A stretch of DNA of 64,000 nucleotides, from positions 62,001-126,000 of the forward strand of contig SAQE01000009.1 in assembly GCA_004020545.1 (NCBI GenBank), written 5' to 3'. The translations under genes were made by a program, and so were the position numbers. Positions 54,919-63,080 of the stretch are shown here, one piece after another. The notes beneath the pieces were generated by a model. It was not told the DNA's origin. It was given only the letters and a program-made list of their open reading frames with translations, and did not search any database. Positions within the stretch are counted from its first letter, which is position 1. Each line of letters begins with the position of its first letter. This DNA comes from Mesorhizobium sp. Its GTDB lineage: Bacteria > Pseudomonadota > Alphaproteobacteria > Rhizobiales > Rhizobiaceae.

Positions 54919-57900
54919 TTATTTGTGCGCCAGCAGCGCCTTGACGAGCGGTGCGTCGATTTCCCCGGTCGGCTTCATCTTGTTGTCGGTCTGGAAGGCC
55001 ATGATGGCGCTCTTGGTCTTGTCGCCCATCACGCCATCGGCTCCGCCGGCCTCATAGCCATTCTTGTTGAGGATCAGCTGGATGTTCTTCACCGCCTTCT
55101 TCATGTCGATGCTGGCGGTCGTCTGCGGCGTGCTGTCCTGCCACGATTCCGGAACATCGGCTGAGTTGGCGGCCGCGTTGAGCGGCTTTGCCTTCCACAG
55201 TTCCGTGGCGGCGCGGGCCCGCTCGAGCTGCTCGGGCCTGAGCGCATTGGCGATCTCGTCACGCTTGGCGGCGGCGTCCTTGTCACCGGTCTTGGCGACG
55301 AGCGCGAACCACTTGTAGGACTCCTCCAGGTTCTGCTTCATGCCGACGCCCTTAGCCGAAAGGATGCCGAGATTGAACTGGCTGTCCTTGACGCCGAGGT
55401 CCGCCGCCTCCTGGAACCAGTGCGCCGCCGATTCATTGTCGGTCACGCCATCTGCGGCCATGGCGAACAGCACCGCCAGATTGTGCATGGCGCTGGCGTT
55501 GCCCTGTTCGGCGGCAAGCTGGTAGTAGGTCTTGGCCTTCTTGACGTCGCGCGCGACGCCGATGCCCTTCTCATAGAAATTGCCGATGCGGTATTCGGCC
55601 GGCGCGAAGCCCAGTTCGGCCGACTTCTCGTACCATTTGGCGGCCGCCGCCATGTCTTCCTTCACGCCGCGCGATTCCGCATAGCGCGAGCCGATCTCGA
55701 ACAGCGCCTTGGCGTCGCCGCCCGCGGCTGCGTCGTGCAGCGCCACCGGGCCGATGTCGGCCGGGATGTCGATCTTGGCGGCCGACGTTGCAGTCTGGCT
55801 GGCTGTCGGCGGGACGGTGCCCGTGGTGTCGGCGGACGTGGTTGCCGGCGTGCTGGCCGAAGGCGTGCCGGTTGCCGGAGCGCTCGCCGCAGCCGGTGCG
55901 CTGGTCGTGGGCTGCGCATCCGCATCCGTGTCCATGGCCGGCGCGTTCGCGGCCGGGGCGACCGGTTCGGACGGCATGGTCGAAGCCATCGGCGCCGGCG
56001 CAGGCCGGGCCGGCGCGGCAAGCTCCATCGGGGCAGGCGCCGGCTCGGCTGGCGCAGCGGCGGCGGGCATCTTGGGACCGGACGGCTGGGCCGCGGCCTG
56101 CGGCGCCGGATCGTCCTTCAAGGGCTCGGCCTGCCTGACGGTGCGGGCCGGTGCGCTCTCGGGCTTAGCGGCGTCTGCATCGGTCTTGGGCGCGCCGGCG
56201 GCATTGAGCGAAGCGGTTTCGACCGTCTGTGTGGAGACGACTGGGGCGACGTCGTTGCTGGCGACCGGCGCCGGATCGGAGAAGAAGGCCTTGCCGAGCT
56301 GCAGGCCGGCCAGCGCCATCATGATCGCGGCCGCAGCCATCAGGATCGGCTTACGCCGCGCCTTCAGCAGATCGCCGATCCTCAGCGCCTTCACCGGACC
56401 GGTCATCGTCGACTGCCGCTTCAGCGCGTCGGCTTCTGCCGCGGCGGCCTGCGCCGCGCGGCGGGCGGCTGCGATGAAATCGGATTTGGCGGCGTCGGTC
56501 TCGCTGCGCCTGGCCGGCTGGCCGCCGCGCTCGTCGCGCACACGCTTCATGATGGCATTGAGGTCCGGCGCACCGGAGCCCGGCTCCAGCGGTCGGTTGG
56601 CGGCCTTCGGGTCCAGCGGTTCGTCGATGTCGACCGTCGGAATGTCGCCAGCCGGCGCCGAACCGGCAAGCGGCGGCGTGTCCGCATCCTTCTTGCCCTT
56701 GAAGGCGCGCGCCAGCCCACTGAACATCGACTTCTTGCGGCCGGTTTTCTCGGCCCTCTCGCCGACCGCATCCGACCCAAGCGCGGCCATGGCGGCAGCG
56801 GCAGCGGCCTCGGCGGGCGTACGCGGGCCGGGTTCGTCGCGCGTAACAGGTTCGCCCCGCGTAACAGGTTCGCTTCGCGTAACCAGTTCGCCACGCGTAA
56901 CAGGCTCGTTGCGCAGGATGGAGGCGGTGCGCGCGTCGAGATCGGCGATGTCTCCGCTCAAGGGCAGCGGCTGGTCGATATCCATCGACGGTGCGTCCTG
57001 CACCGCGATCTTGCCGGCGCGGGCCCGCTTGCCGACGGGCTGCGGGTCGACGAGTTCGCTGACCGCTTCGCTGGGACCTTCGGCCTCCAGCGAGCCTAAC
57101 CGGTCGACGATCTTGAGCAGCGTGTCGTGGATGGCCTCGAAGGTCCGGGAATTGCGCTCGTCCGAACGGCGGGTGAGCGCTTCGAGCGTCTTCAGGTCCT
57201 GTGCGAGCCCGCCCACGGCGACCGCATTGGAAGCAGCCGTGCTGGAGCTCGATTCGGCCAGCGACCTGACGGCGTTCTCCGCCGCCTCGCGCGCGACGCT
57301 GAGGATGGAATCGCGTGTGCCGGCCAGCGACTTCTCGATCTCGTCGAGGCGCGGGCTGATGTCCTCGAAGTCGGGCAGCGGCGCGCTTGGCCTGGAAAGA
57401 TGCGCCGAAAGGGCGGTCACCTGCGATTCCAGGCTGCGGATCAGCGCCGGATCGATGCCGGCGACCTGGGCGGCGGACGATTCCAGCCGGCTGGAAATGT
57501 CTTCGAGCCGGCTTTCCAGGCCGCGGATCGCCATATCGTTGGCGGGATCTGGCGTGCGCGTCTCGATGCGCTTGGCAAGTGCGGTGAAGCGGGCGTCGAT
57601 CGCCTCCATGATGCCGGCGCTGTCATCCCTCTGCATGCGCTGGTCGAGCCTGTCGGCGACTTCGTCCAGCCGCCGCTCGAGGTCGCGGAACAGCATGTTG
57701 CCCTGCTCGATCGCATCGCCCTGGCGGCGCTCCAGCAGCGTCGACAGCGCGTCGAAGCGCTGCTCCAGGCCCTGGAAGATATAGTCGGCGTCGGGCATCG
57801 CCGGCGCCCGGTCGATCTTGTCGGTGATCAAAGCGATCTGCTTGCCGAGACGCTCCATCGCCTGCTCCGGCAGGTTGGTGCGGCCGGCGAGTTCGTCCAC

Positions 57901-59010
57901 CCGGCTGGACAGAAGATTGAGGCGGTCGATGACCTCGGCGCCGGGCCGCGCCTGCGCGACCTCCTCGATCTGCTGCGCCAGCGAGGCCATGCGCTTCTCG
58001 ATCCGCCCGAAGGTTTCGGGATCGAAGGCATTGGCTTGCGCCGCCACCGTCGAGGCGACGATGGCGCGCGAGATCTCGTCCAGCCGCTCGTCGATCATGG
58101 CGAGCGTCTCGCCGCCGCGCACGGTCTGCTGGCTGGCGAAGCGGTCGACCGCGCCGGCAAGCGTGCGCACCTTTTCCTCCAGCGAGCCGAGCGACAGCGA
58201 CTGCGGCAGGTTGTTGACCGCGCTGCTGATCTGTTCCAGCCGGTCGGTGAGTGCCGAAAGGCTGGGACCTTCGGCACGCTGGCGCTGGTCGGCGTCGACG
58301 CGATCCTCGAAGGCGCTCCAGCGGCGGTCGAAATCGTCCCAGCGGCGGTCGACGGCCCGCACGCTTTCCTCGCGTGCCAGCGTATCGAGCGCCGCCTTGA
58401 CCTGCTCCAGCTCGAGCCGCAACAGGTTGACGCTGCGGTCGTCGCTCTTTTCGGCAAGCGTGTGGATGGCGCCGGAGAGCCGCTCGAACTCGAGGCCGAG
58501 CTCGGCGCTGCTCTTGTCGGCGGGAGCGCCATGCTGGCTTGCCGCCTGCATGGCGCGATCGATATCCTTGCGCAGCGCGTCGAATTCGCGCTGCAGGCCG
58601 GCGGTCATCTGATGGCGCAGCTCCTCGCGCAGGCCGCGCAATTCGACGGCGATCTTGCCCACCATCGCGACGCCGTCCTCCTGCCCGCACACCCGGTCGA
58701 TGTCGCGGGCAATGGCCTGATAGTTGGGGCCGAGGCCGGAGGGCGCCTGGTTTTGCGGTCCCCGATTTTTCTCGCTTTGCGTTGAGTAGGGGTCTTCGTA
58801 CCAGCGAGACTGCCCATAAGGTTGCGCGGCGGCATAGCGTGGCTCGGCGGCCGGCCGCCGCGGATCCGGGCGTTCGGGCATGTCGGTGCGGGTCCGTTCC
58901 AGCCGCTGCTCCAGCGTCTCAAGCGAGCGGTTCAGCTCCTCCAGCGAGGTGTGCGGCCGGCGTTGCCTGCCGGCGTTGAGTGTATCGAGATAGGACCGCT
59001 TGCTGTTCAT
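54919..59010 (-). CDS. podJ: PodJ-like polar organising protein (coiled coil, SEL1, peptidoglycan-binding)
   Basis: The 1363-residue protein has a long coiled-coil cytoplasmic part (about 20-690), a short tandem TR.EPV repeat (about 697-724), one membrane helix (about 886-905, ILMAAAAIMMALAGLQLG), a Pro/Ala-rich periplasmic linker, SEL1-type repeats (about 1085-1250) and a C-terminal peptidoglycan-binding domain (about 1298-1363). This is the PodJ plan: in Caulobacter and rhizobia it marks a pole and recruits pilus and division factors. The ATG at 59010 starts MNSKRSYLDTLNAG. Confidence 0.88.
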   Translation of the reverse strand: MNSKRSYLDTLNAGRQRRPHTSLEELNRSLETLEQRLERTRTDMPERPDPRRPAAEPRYAAAQPYGQSRWYEDPYSTQSEKNRGPQNQAPSGLGPNYQAIARDIDRVCGQEDGVAMVGKIAVELRGLREELRHQMTAGLQREFDALRKDIDRAMQAASQHGAPADKSSAELGLEFERLSGAIHTLAEKSDDRSVNLLRLELEQVKAALDTLAREESVRAVDRRWDDFDRRWSAFEDRVDADQRQRAEGPSLSALTDRLEQISSAVNNLPQSLSLGSLEEKVRTLAGAVDRFASQQTVRGGETLAMIDERLDEISRAIVASTVAAQANAFDPETFGRIEKRMASLAQQIEEVAQARPGAEVIDRLNLLSSRVDELAGRTNLPEQAMERLGKQIALITDKIDRAPAMPDADYIFQGLEQRFDALSTLLERRQGDAIEQGNMLFRDLERRLDEVADRLDQRMQRDDSAGIMEAIDARFTALAKRIETRTPDPANDMAIRGLESRLEDISSRLESSAAQVAGIDPALIRSLESQVTALSAHLSRPSAPLPDFEDISPRLDEIEKSLAGTRDSILSVAREAAENAVRSLAESSSSTAASNAVAVGGLAQDLKTLEALTRRSDERNSRTFEAIHDTLLKIVDRLGSLEAEGPSEAVSELVDPQPVGKRARAGKIAVQDAPSMDIDQPLPLSGDIADLDARTASILRNEPVTRGELVTRSEPVTRGEPVTRDEPGPRTPAEAAAAAAMAALGSDAVGERAEKTGRKKSMFSGLARAFKGKKDADTPPLAGSAPAGDIPTVDIDEPLDPKAANRPLEPGSGAPDLNAIMKRVRDERGGQPARRSETDAAKSDFIAAARRAAQAAAAEADALKRQSTMTGPVKALRIGDLLKARRKPILMAAAAIMMALAGLQLGKAFFSDPAPVASNDVAPVVSTQTVETASLNAAGAPKTDADAAKPESAPARTVRQAEPLKDDPAPQAAAQPSGPKMPAAAAPAEPAPAPMELAAPARPAPAPMASTMPSEPVAPAANAPAMDTDADAQPTTSAPAAASAPATGTPSASTPATTSADTTGTVPPTASQTATSAAKIDIPADIGPVALHDAAAGGDAKALFEIGSRYAESRGVKEDMAAAAKWYEKSAELGFAPAEYRIGNFYEKGIGVARDVKKAKTYYQLAAEQGNASAMHNLAVLFAMAADGVTDNESAAHWFQEAADLGVKDSQFNLGILSAKGVGMKQNLEESYKWFALVAKTGDKDAAAKRDEIANALRPEQLERARAATELWKAKPLNAAANSADVPESWQDSTPQTTASIDMKKAVKNIQLILNKNGYEAGGADGVMGDKTKSAIMAFQTDNKMKPTGEIDAPLVKALLAHK

Positions 59011-59203
59011 CGATGCGCCCGTGTTCAGAATGACCGGCCGCGGCCGGTTTCCCAAAGTCCTGCCGGGAACGAAGGCGGCCGCTCGGTTCTGCTGCGGAGG
59101 AAGACGGGCTTCCCGGGTTTTCACCCACGCCTCGAAAAACCGTGAAAAATTCGCTACAGAATAAACACGGATGACCGACATGCGCACATTTCGCCCAACG
59201 TGG

Positions 59204-59218
59204 TAAACAAGGCGTTAA
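59204..59218 (-). promoter_or_regulatory. CtrA-like site upstream of podJ
   Basis: TAAACAAGGCGTTAA is one base off TTAA-N7-TTAA, about 194 bases before the podJ ATG; an overlapping TTAA-N6-TTAA follows. It lies in the 463-base gap 59011-59473, which otherwise holds no gene. Confidence 0.4.
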
Positions 59219-59335
59219 CCAAGCTTAAGAAGTCGCGTATAAATGCTGAGCCGCCCGCCCAACCGGCATCCAGGTGCGGCATAAAGTTCCGTTCCGACAA
59301 CGCCCTTGCGTCAGGTGCCGGCTGTCGATATAGAA

Positions 59336-59351
59336 TTGACGTAAACGTAAA
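59336..59351 (+). promoter_or_regulatory. MerR/LiuR-like operator before the merR gene
   Basis: TTGACGTAAACGTAAA is an inverted repeat (TTGACGT-AA-ACGTAAA, one mismatch) very like the LiuR recognition motif TTTACGTTTACGTAAA read on the other strand. It lies 120 bases before the regulator start and suggests autoregulation. Confidence 0.6.
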
Positions 59352-59473
59352 AGGTGCGAAGCCGTGCCTCTTGCGATTGATTTGTCGAAACCACGATTGG
59401 AAGCACGCCCCCGCTTCCACTCAGGCGACGCTTGGTCTCGGACCGCGACGCCATCAGGGGAAAGCCAGTGACC

Positions 59474-59935
59474 ATGAAACTTGTTTCGCCCGGCGAAGCC
59501 GCGGCCAATAGCAATCACATACCGGCCGAGGCCGGTGAGGAATTCGTCCGCATCGGCGAGATGGCCAAGAAATACGGCGTGACCTTGCGCACGCTCCGTT
59601 TCTACGAGGACAAGGGCCTGCTCAATCCGAAGCGCGACGGCTCGACCCGTCTCTACACGCGCCGCGACATGGCAAGGCTGAAGCTGATCCTGCTCGGCCG
59701 CAAGGTCGGGTTCTCGCTGCGTGACGTCAAGCAGATGATGGACCTCTATGATCCGACCGGCTCCAACACCAAGCAGTTGCGGCTGGCGCTCGACAAGTCC
59801 GAGAAGCAGCTTGCCCGCCTGCAGAAGCAGCGGGCACTGATCGAGGACGCCATCAACGAACTGAGCAATTCGATGACGGCGGTGCGCCAGATGCTTACCG
59901 AGCGGGCCGCGCCGCAGGCAAGCGCCGCCGGCTAA
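59474..59935 (+). CDS. MerR-family regulator, LiuR-like
   Basis: The 153-residue protein has a MerR helix-turn-helix and wing (EMAKKYGVTLRTLRFYEDKG, about 28-47, then RLYTRRDMARLKLILLGRK) and a coiled-coil dimer helix. There are no metal-binding cysteines. The sequence resembles LiuR, which controls branched-chain amino acid breakdown. ATG 59474 is listed; a GTG two codons upstream (59468) has a better-spaced AGGGGAAA site. Confidence 0.85.
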   Translation: MKLVSPGEAAANSNHIPAEAGEEFVRIGEMAKKYGVTLRTLRFYEDKGLLNPKRDGSTRLYTRRDMARLKLILLGRKVGFSLRDVKQMMDLYDPTGSNTKQLRLALDKSEKQLARLQKQRALIEDAINELSNSMTAVRQMLTERAAPQASAAG

Positions 59936-59964
59936 GCAGTCTACGTGATCTCTTGAAATAAGAG

Positions 59965-59991
59965 CCGCGTGGCCAGCGCCACGCGGTTTTT
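59965..59991 (+). terminator. Rho-independent terminator of the MerR-family gene
   Basis: CCGCGTGGC at 59965-59973 pairs with GCCACGCGG at 59978-59986 with a CAGC loop, followed by TTTTT. It lies 30 bases after the stop. Confidence 0.9.
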
Positions 59992-60049
59992 GGCGTTCAA
60001 TGTTACCAAAAAGAGCCGAAGGCGACGTGTAAGCCTGATCATTGCTACT

Positions 60050-60391
60050 TTACCGATGCTTTTCGACGAACGCTTTGCAGGCTGGTGACAACTGTTCGAT
60101 ATTGCCTTCAAGATCACATTTGCCCATTGGTCTCGTTGGGCAAAGTCGCGCGTAATCACGACGGCATCCTTTTCCTTCGAAAAGTTTGAAAGTCCTTACT
60201 TGTTTTGAGTTGGTTTCGCTAACAGAGCTGGGTACCAGCCCGGTTCCGGTGTCCATCGCACCATCACGGCCCGCCCCTTTGCCGCCGCCCTTGCCGCCAC
60301 CACCGCCTTTTGGATACGCGATGCCAATAAACGCGGCATGGACGATGCTTGCACCCAAGATAGAAAGCAATGCACGACGCGATGTAGACAT
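60050..60391 (-). CDS. Small secreted glycine-rich four-cysteine protein, unknown function
   Basis: The 113-residue protein has a signal peptide (ALLSILGASIVHAAFIGIAYP), a Gly/Lys-rich spacer (29-41) and a C-terminal domain with C76-x7-C84-x7-C92-x12-C105, including GKCDLEGNIEQLSPACK. Two disulfides are likely in the periplasm. I do not recognise the family. It starts three bases after the hydrolase stop with its AGGGGA site inside the hydrolase end, so the two are coupled. A decayed paralogue lies at 62166-62360. Confidence 0.75.
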   Translation of the reverse strand: MSTSRRALLSILGASIVHAAFIGIAYPKGGGGGKGGGKGAGRDGAMDTGTGLVPSSVSETNSKQVRTFKLFEGKGCRRDYARLCPTRPMGKCDLEGNIEQLSPACKAFVEKHR

Positions 60392-60394
60392 CGC

Positions 60395-62017
60395 TCAATC
60401 TCCCCTTTCACTTCGTGACAAATCAATGCGGTATGGAATGCGGTGCCCGAACCGGAACCGCGCGCTCGTTTGTCTGGAAGGCAGCGCCGATGGGCTGTGT
60501 TGCGTCTGAACGCCCGACCACAGTTCCTCTGGAGGGCTCGGGAACTGCGGAGCTTCCATCTGCGCAACACATTCAGTCTTCAGCTTGGTTCTGGGGTTTG
60601 CGAGGAAATCGGCAACTACCTGCGACCCGCAAGGGTCCGAATCTATCACGTCGTGTCCGATTCCGCGGAAGACCACCACTTGCCCGAAAGGAAGCGTCTT
60701 GGCTGCGTGGTTCGCCCACTCCGTTGGCGTTGCTGGATCATATTCTCCCGACAACAGAAGAGTGGGTATGTCAGTGCGGCGGGACGGGTGTTGCGATGTG
60801 GGTCCGTTCTCAAGAATCCAGAGTGGGCAGGCCCATGAATAGTCGCTCAGTTCGACCCATTTTGCCCAGTATCTGTCCTGCTTGCCACTCATATCGGGCA
60901 GACCGCTATCAGAGCAAGATACAGAAAAGTCCATACCTTGAGAGATTTCCAGGTCATCAGGTTCGAAAAGTATCTCCGTCAGCGGCCTGAAATCCTGCTT
61001 GTACGTCCTCTCGATCAGCTCCGGCAGCGTTACGATTGCATCGCGGTCATACAGCATGCCGAATATGATTTCGAGGAAATCCGCGCCTGAAACATATGTA
61101 TAGCGTGCCTCCTTGTCTGTGCTCCGCAAAAGCAATGGCTGCCGATCGAACTGCCTGGCGATAACCTGAACAGTATGGGATACCCCTGTCATGCAACTAT
61201 TGGCTCTCTGACAGTCTCGTTCCAAGATTTTCAGGGAACGTTCCAGGTTGGGGCCATCTTCATCCAGATAGTTGATGTCCAGTGGAACAACGGAATCCAA
61301 TATGCTCGCCGAGATGCCCTCGGGGTGTTGGTTCATCACTTCCAGCGCAAGTCTCGTGCCATAAGACACGCCATAGAGAACCCACTTTTCTATCCCGAGA
61401 GCAATCCGGAGATCGTTAATGTCCTGCGCGTTTTCCTCAGTGTTGTAGGCGTCAAGGTCAACCCCTTTCGCGATCAACGCGGTCCTGCACGCGAGAACCT
61501 CGTCCTTTTTTAGTTTCCCAAAGCTGACCTCGACGTCGATGTTTGAAAGAATACCGTTCCAGTGATCAGGCTTGAAGTATTGAGAGCAGTCCAGGGCGGG
61601 AGTTGATTTCCCGATCCCCCGCTGATCAGCTACGATTACCCGGCGTCCGATCATCCAACTTTGGCCGCTGATGAATTCCCACCATTCATCAATCTCGTCT
61701 CTATTGCCAATTTCCGTTGGCTGGCCCGGGCCTCCTGTAAGAAACACAACTGGCTCGTGCCGTTCGCGATCTGGCTCGAAGACGACCACGGACAGGACGA
61801 TTTCAGGACCGTCCTTCTTCCTTCGGTTTTCAGGCACATTGAGAGTCCCGCACGTCATCGTGCGATCGCGGGGAATTTCGAACCAACATTTAGTTTTCTT
61901 GAATTCTTCGGCATGGAGCTCTCCGCTTCCTATGAAGATGAGGAACCCAAATAATGCGACTTCTAGAAAGGAAAATCGCCCTAACCTGCTGAACATGCCT
62001 CGAAGACAGGTTTGCAT
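60395..62017 (-). CDS. Secreted TAP-like alpha/beta hydrolase
   Basis: The 540-residue protein has a signal peptide ending at LHAEEF (about 30-36) and an alpha/beta-hydrolase fold with oxyanion region FLTGGPGQPTE, nucleophile elbow GVSYGTR, acid SGEYDPATP and histidine GIGHDV, the pattern of tripeptidyl aminopeptidase-like esterases. Its codons are less GC-rich than the chromosomal core, a sign of acquisition. The start at 62017 has GAGG six bases upstream. Substrate unknown; it is coupled to the small four-cysteine protein. Confidence 0.85.
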   Translation of the reverse strand: MQTCLRGMFSRLGRFSFLEVALFGFLIFIGSGELHAEEFKKTKCWFEIPRDRTMTCGTLNVPENRRKKDGPEIVLSVVVFEPDRERHEPVVFLTGGPGQPTEIGNRDEIDEWWEFISGQSWMIGRRVIVADQRGIGKSTPALDCSQYFKPDHWNGILSNIDVEVSFGKLKKDEVLACRTALIAKGVDLDAYNTEENAQDINDLRIALGIEKWVLYGVSYGTRLALEVMNQHPEGISASILDSVVPLDINYLDEDGPNLERSLKILERDCQRANSCMTGVSHTVQVIARQFDRQPLLLRSTDKEARYTYVSGADFLEIIFGMLYDRDAIVTLPELIERTYKQDFRPLTEILFEPDDLEISQGMDFSVSCSDSGLPDMSGKQDRYWAKWVELSDYSWACPLWILENGPTSQHPSRRTDIPTLLLSGEYDPATPTEWANHAAKTLPFGQVVVFRGIGHDVIDSDPCGSQVVADFLANPRTKLKTECVAQMEAPQFPSPPEELWSGVQTQHSPSALPSRQTSARFRFGHRIPYRIDLSRSERGD

Positions 62018-62165
62018 TTTGACCTCATGTGCGAAATAAGTATTAAGAGGTATGCGTCCGCGCATTCATTGAGCTTAAACACCGATGTAGTGCGCCGCGG
62101 GTCACCCGCTTCACCCCGAAGAGGTGAATCCTTAGCGCGAACAACATCGTGACCTTTATCCGTAT
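62018..62165. other. Gene-free stretch upstream of the hydrolase
   Basis: No coding frame of note. It carries the hydrolase ribosome site (GAGGTC, minus strand) and probably its promoter; no clear -35/-10 pair was recognised. Confidence 0.4.
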
Positions 62166-62360
62166 TTATCGACTAAAGCTTTGCATGCGGGTTGACTGCT
62201 GCTCGATCATGCTTTGAAGGTCGCATTTACCGATCGATGTCATCGAGCAAGGCAGCTGGTAGTCTTTTTTGCGTTCCTGCGAAAATCTTGAAAGCTTGGT
62301 GCCTCAGCCGTTATCGGATTCAAAGGTATTGCCGAGCAAGCTAATGCTAAAGCTAATCAT
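62166..62360 (-). pseudogene. Decayed paralogue of the four-cysteine secreted protein
   Basis: Reading the minus strand from ATG 62360 gives a hydrophobic start (MISFSISLLGNTF), an in-frame TGA after 18 codons, then a segment aligning to the end of the 113-residue protein: DYQLPCSMTSIGKCDLQS against DYARLCPTRPMGKCDLEG, followed by IEQ in both and a stop at a similar place. The second and third cysteines are kept; the first and fourth are lost and the glycine-rich spacer is missing. It looks like an old tandem duplicate. Confidence 0.65.
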
Positions 62361-62476
62361 GTATGCCTTCTCATAGCCTTATCCACTTCTCCACTTCTCC
62401 ACTTGTTGACCTCAATGGCTTAAGTTCGGTAAATCGCCCCACCAGCCAAGGCGCATGGAGTACCTGAAATGTCGGC
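62361..62476. other. Gene-free stretch with short direct repeat
   Basis: It contains three partly overlapping CCACTTCT/CCACTTGT words near 62383-62405 and no recognisable gene. Confidence 0.35.
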
Positions 62477-62506
62477 GTGTGCATCTATCATGTGATAGAT
62501 GCACAC
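62477..62506. repeat. 30-base near-perfect palindrome
   Basis: GTGTGCATCTATCA at 62477-62490 and TGATAGATGCACAC at 62493-62506 are exact inverted repeats separated by TG. Such a structure could be a dimeric-regulator operator or a cruciform/hairpin left by a mobile element; its role is unknown. Confidence 0.75.
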
Positions 62507-62573
62507 TGACGTTTGGAGACCCCTCGGCAGTTTCGAAGTTGGTCGACGAACGGAAGGATCGCGTCTCTGGCAC

Positions 62574-62793
62574 CCCCATGATCTTAACCAAATCGTCGAC
62601 CCGGCGGGTCGAGATGCCTTGCATATGAGCCTCTTGAGTGACTGCGGTCAGCGCCTTCTCGGCCATGCGCCACCGCTCGATGAAGCTTGGGAACTACCCT
62701 CCCAAGCTTAGGAATACATAGATCGGCTATGCCGGCACGCGTCTCCCTGTCGCGGCCTCCGTTGCGCTGGGTCGTCCGGAGTGGGTCCTCTCG
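62574..62793 (-). pseudogene. IS256-family transposase remnant
   Basis: Two minus-strand segments in different frames match consecutive parts of IS256-type transposases: RTTQRNGGRDRETRAG and ADLCIPKL (about 62793-62704), then AEKALTAVTQEAHMQGIS and TRRVDDLVKIMG (about 62666-62574). A frameshift lies between them and the sequence is cut off after VKIMG, so no active transposase remains. The catalytic DDE residues are absent. Confidence 0.7.
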
Positions 62794-63080
62794 CCATAGC
62801 AGATGCCGGGGACTTCGCGCGCTCCAGTTCCATAGCCGCTCGGCGGCAATGCCAATCAGTGGAACTGCACCCACAGCGCGCGTAGGTATATTATCTCGAA
62901 TTTCAGAACTGTTCGGGCCGGAACAACAAGGCGTTTCGGTTTGGCCTGCGGTGATCAAATTCCGTTTGTTCAGATGTATGAACAAGCTTGCGGCGGCGCA
63001 GCCTTTACAAGAATTTGTTGAGAAAAATCCGTTTTTGGTGGAGAGTGCCGTTCGGGGATTTAAGTTACACGTGAGGGCGG
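62794..63080. other. Gene-free stretch before the terminal regulator
   Basis: No convincing coding frame. It probably holds the promoter of the regulator gene that starts at 63081; AT-rich words near 62940-63065 are compatible with this. Confidence 0.35.

Noticed and set aside
55420..57784. Long plus-strand open frames opposite podJ
   Set aside because: They are antisense to the Ala/Pro-rich and coiled-coil parts of podJ and have low-complexity composition.
60415..60990. Plus-strand open frames opposite the TAP-like hydrolase
   Set aside because: They are antisense to a gene with a complete catalytic triad and signal peptide.
62412..62666. A complete 84-residue gene
   Set aside because: Only its first third resembles a protein (IS256 transposase); the rest runs through the palindrome and is not protein-like.
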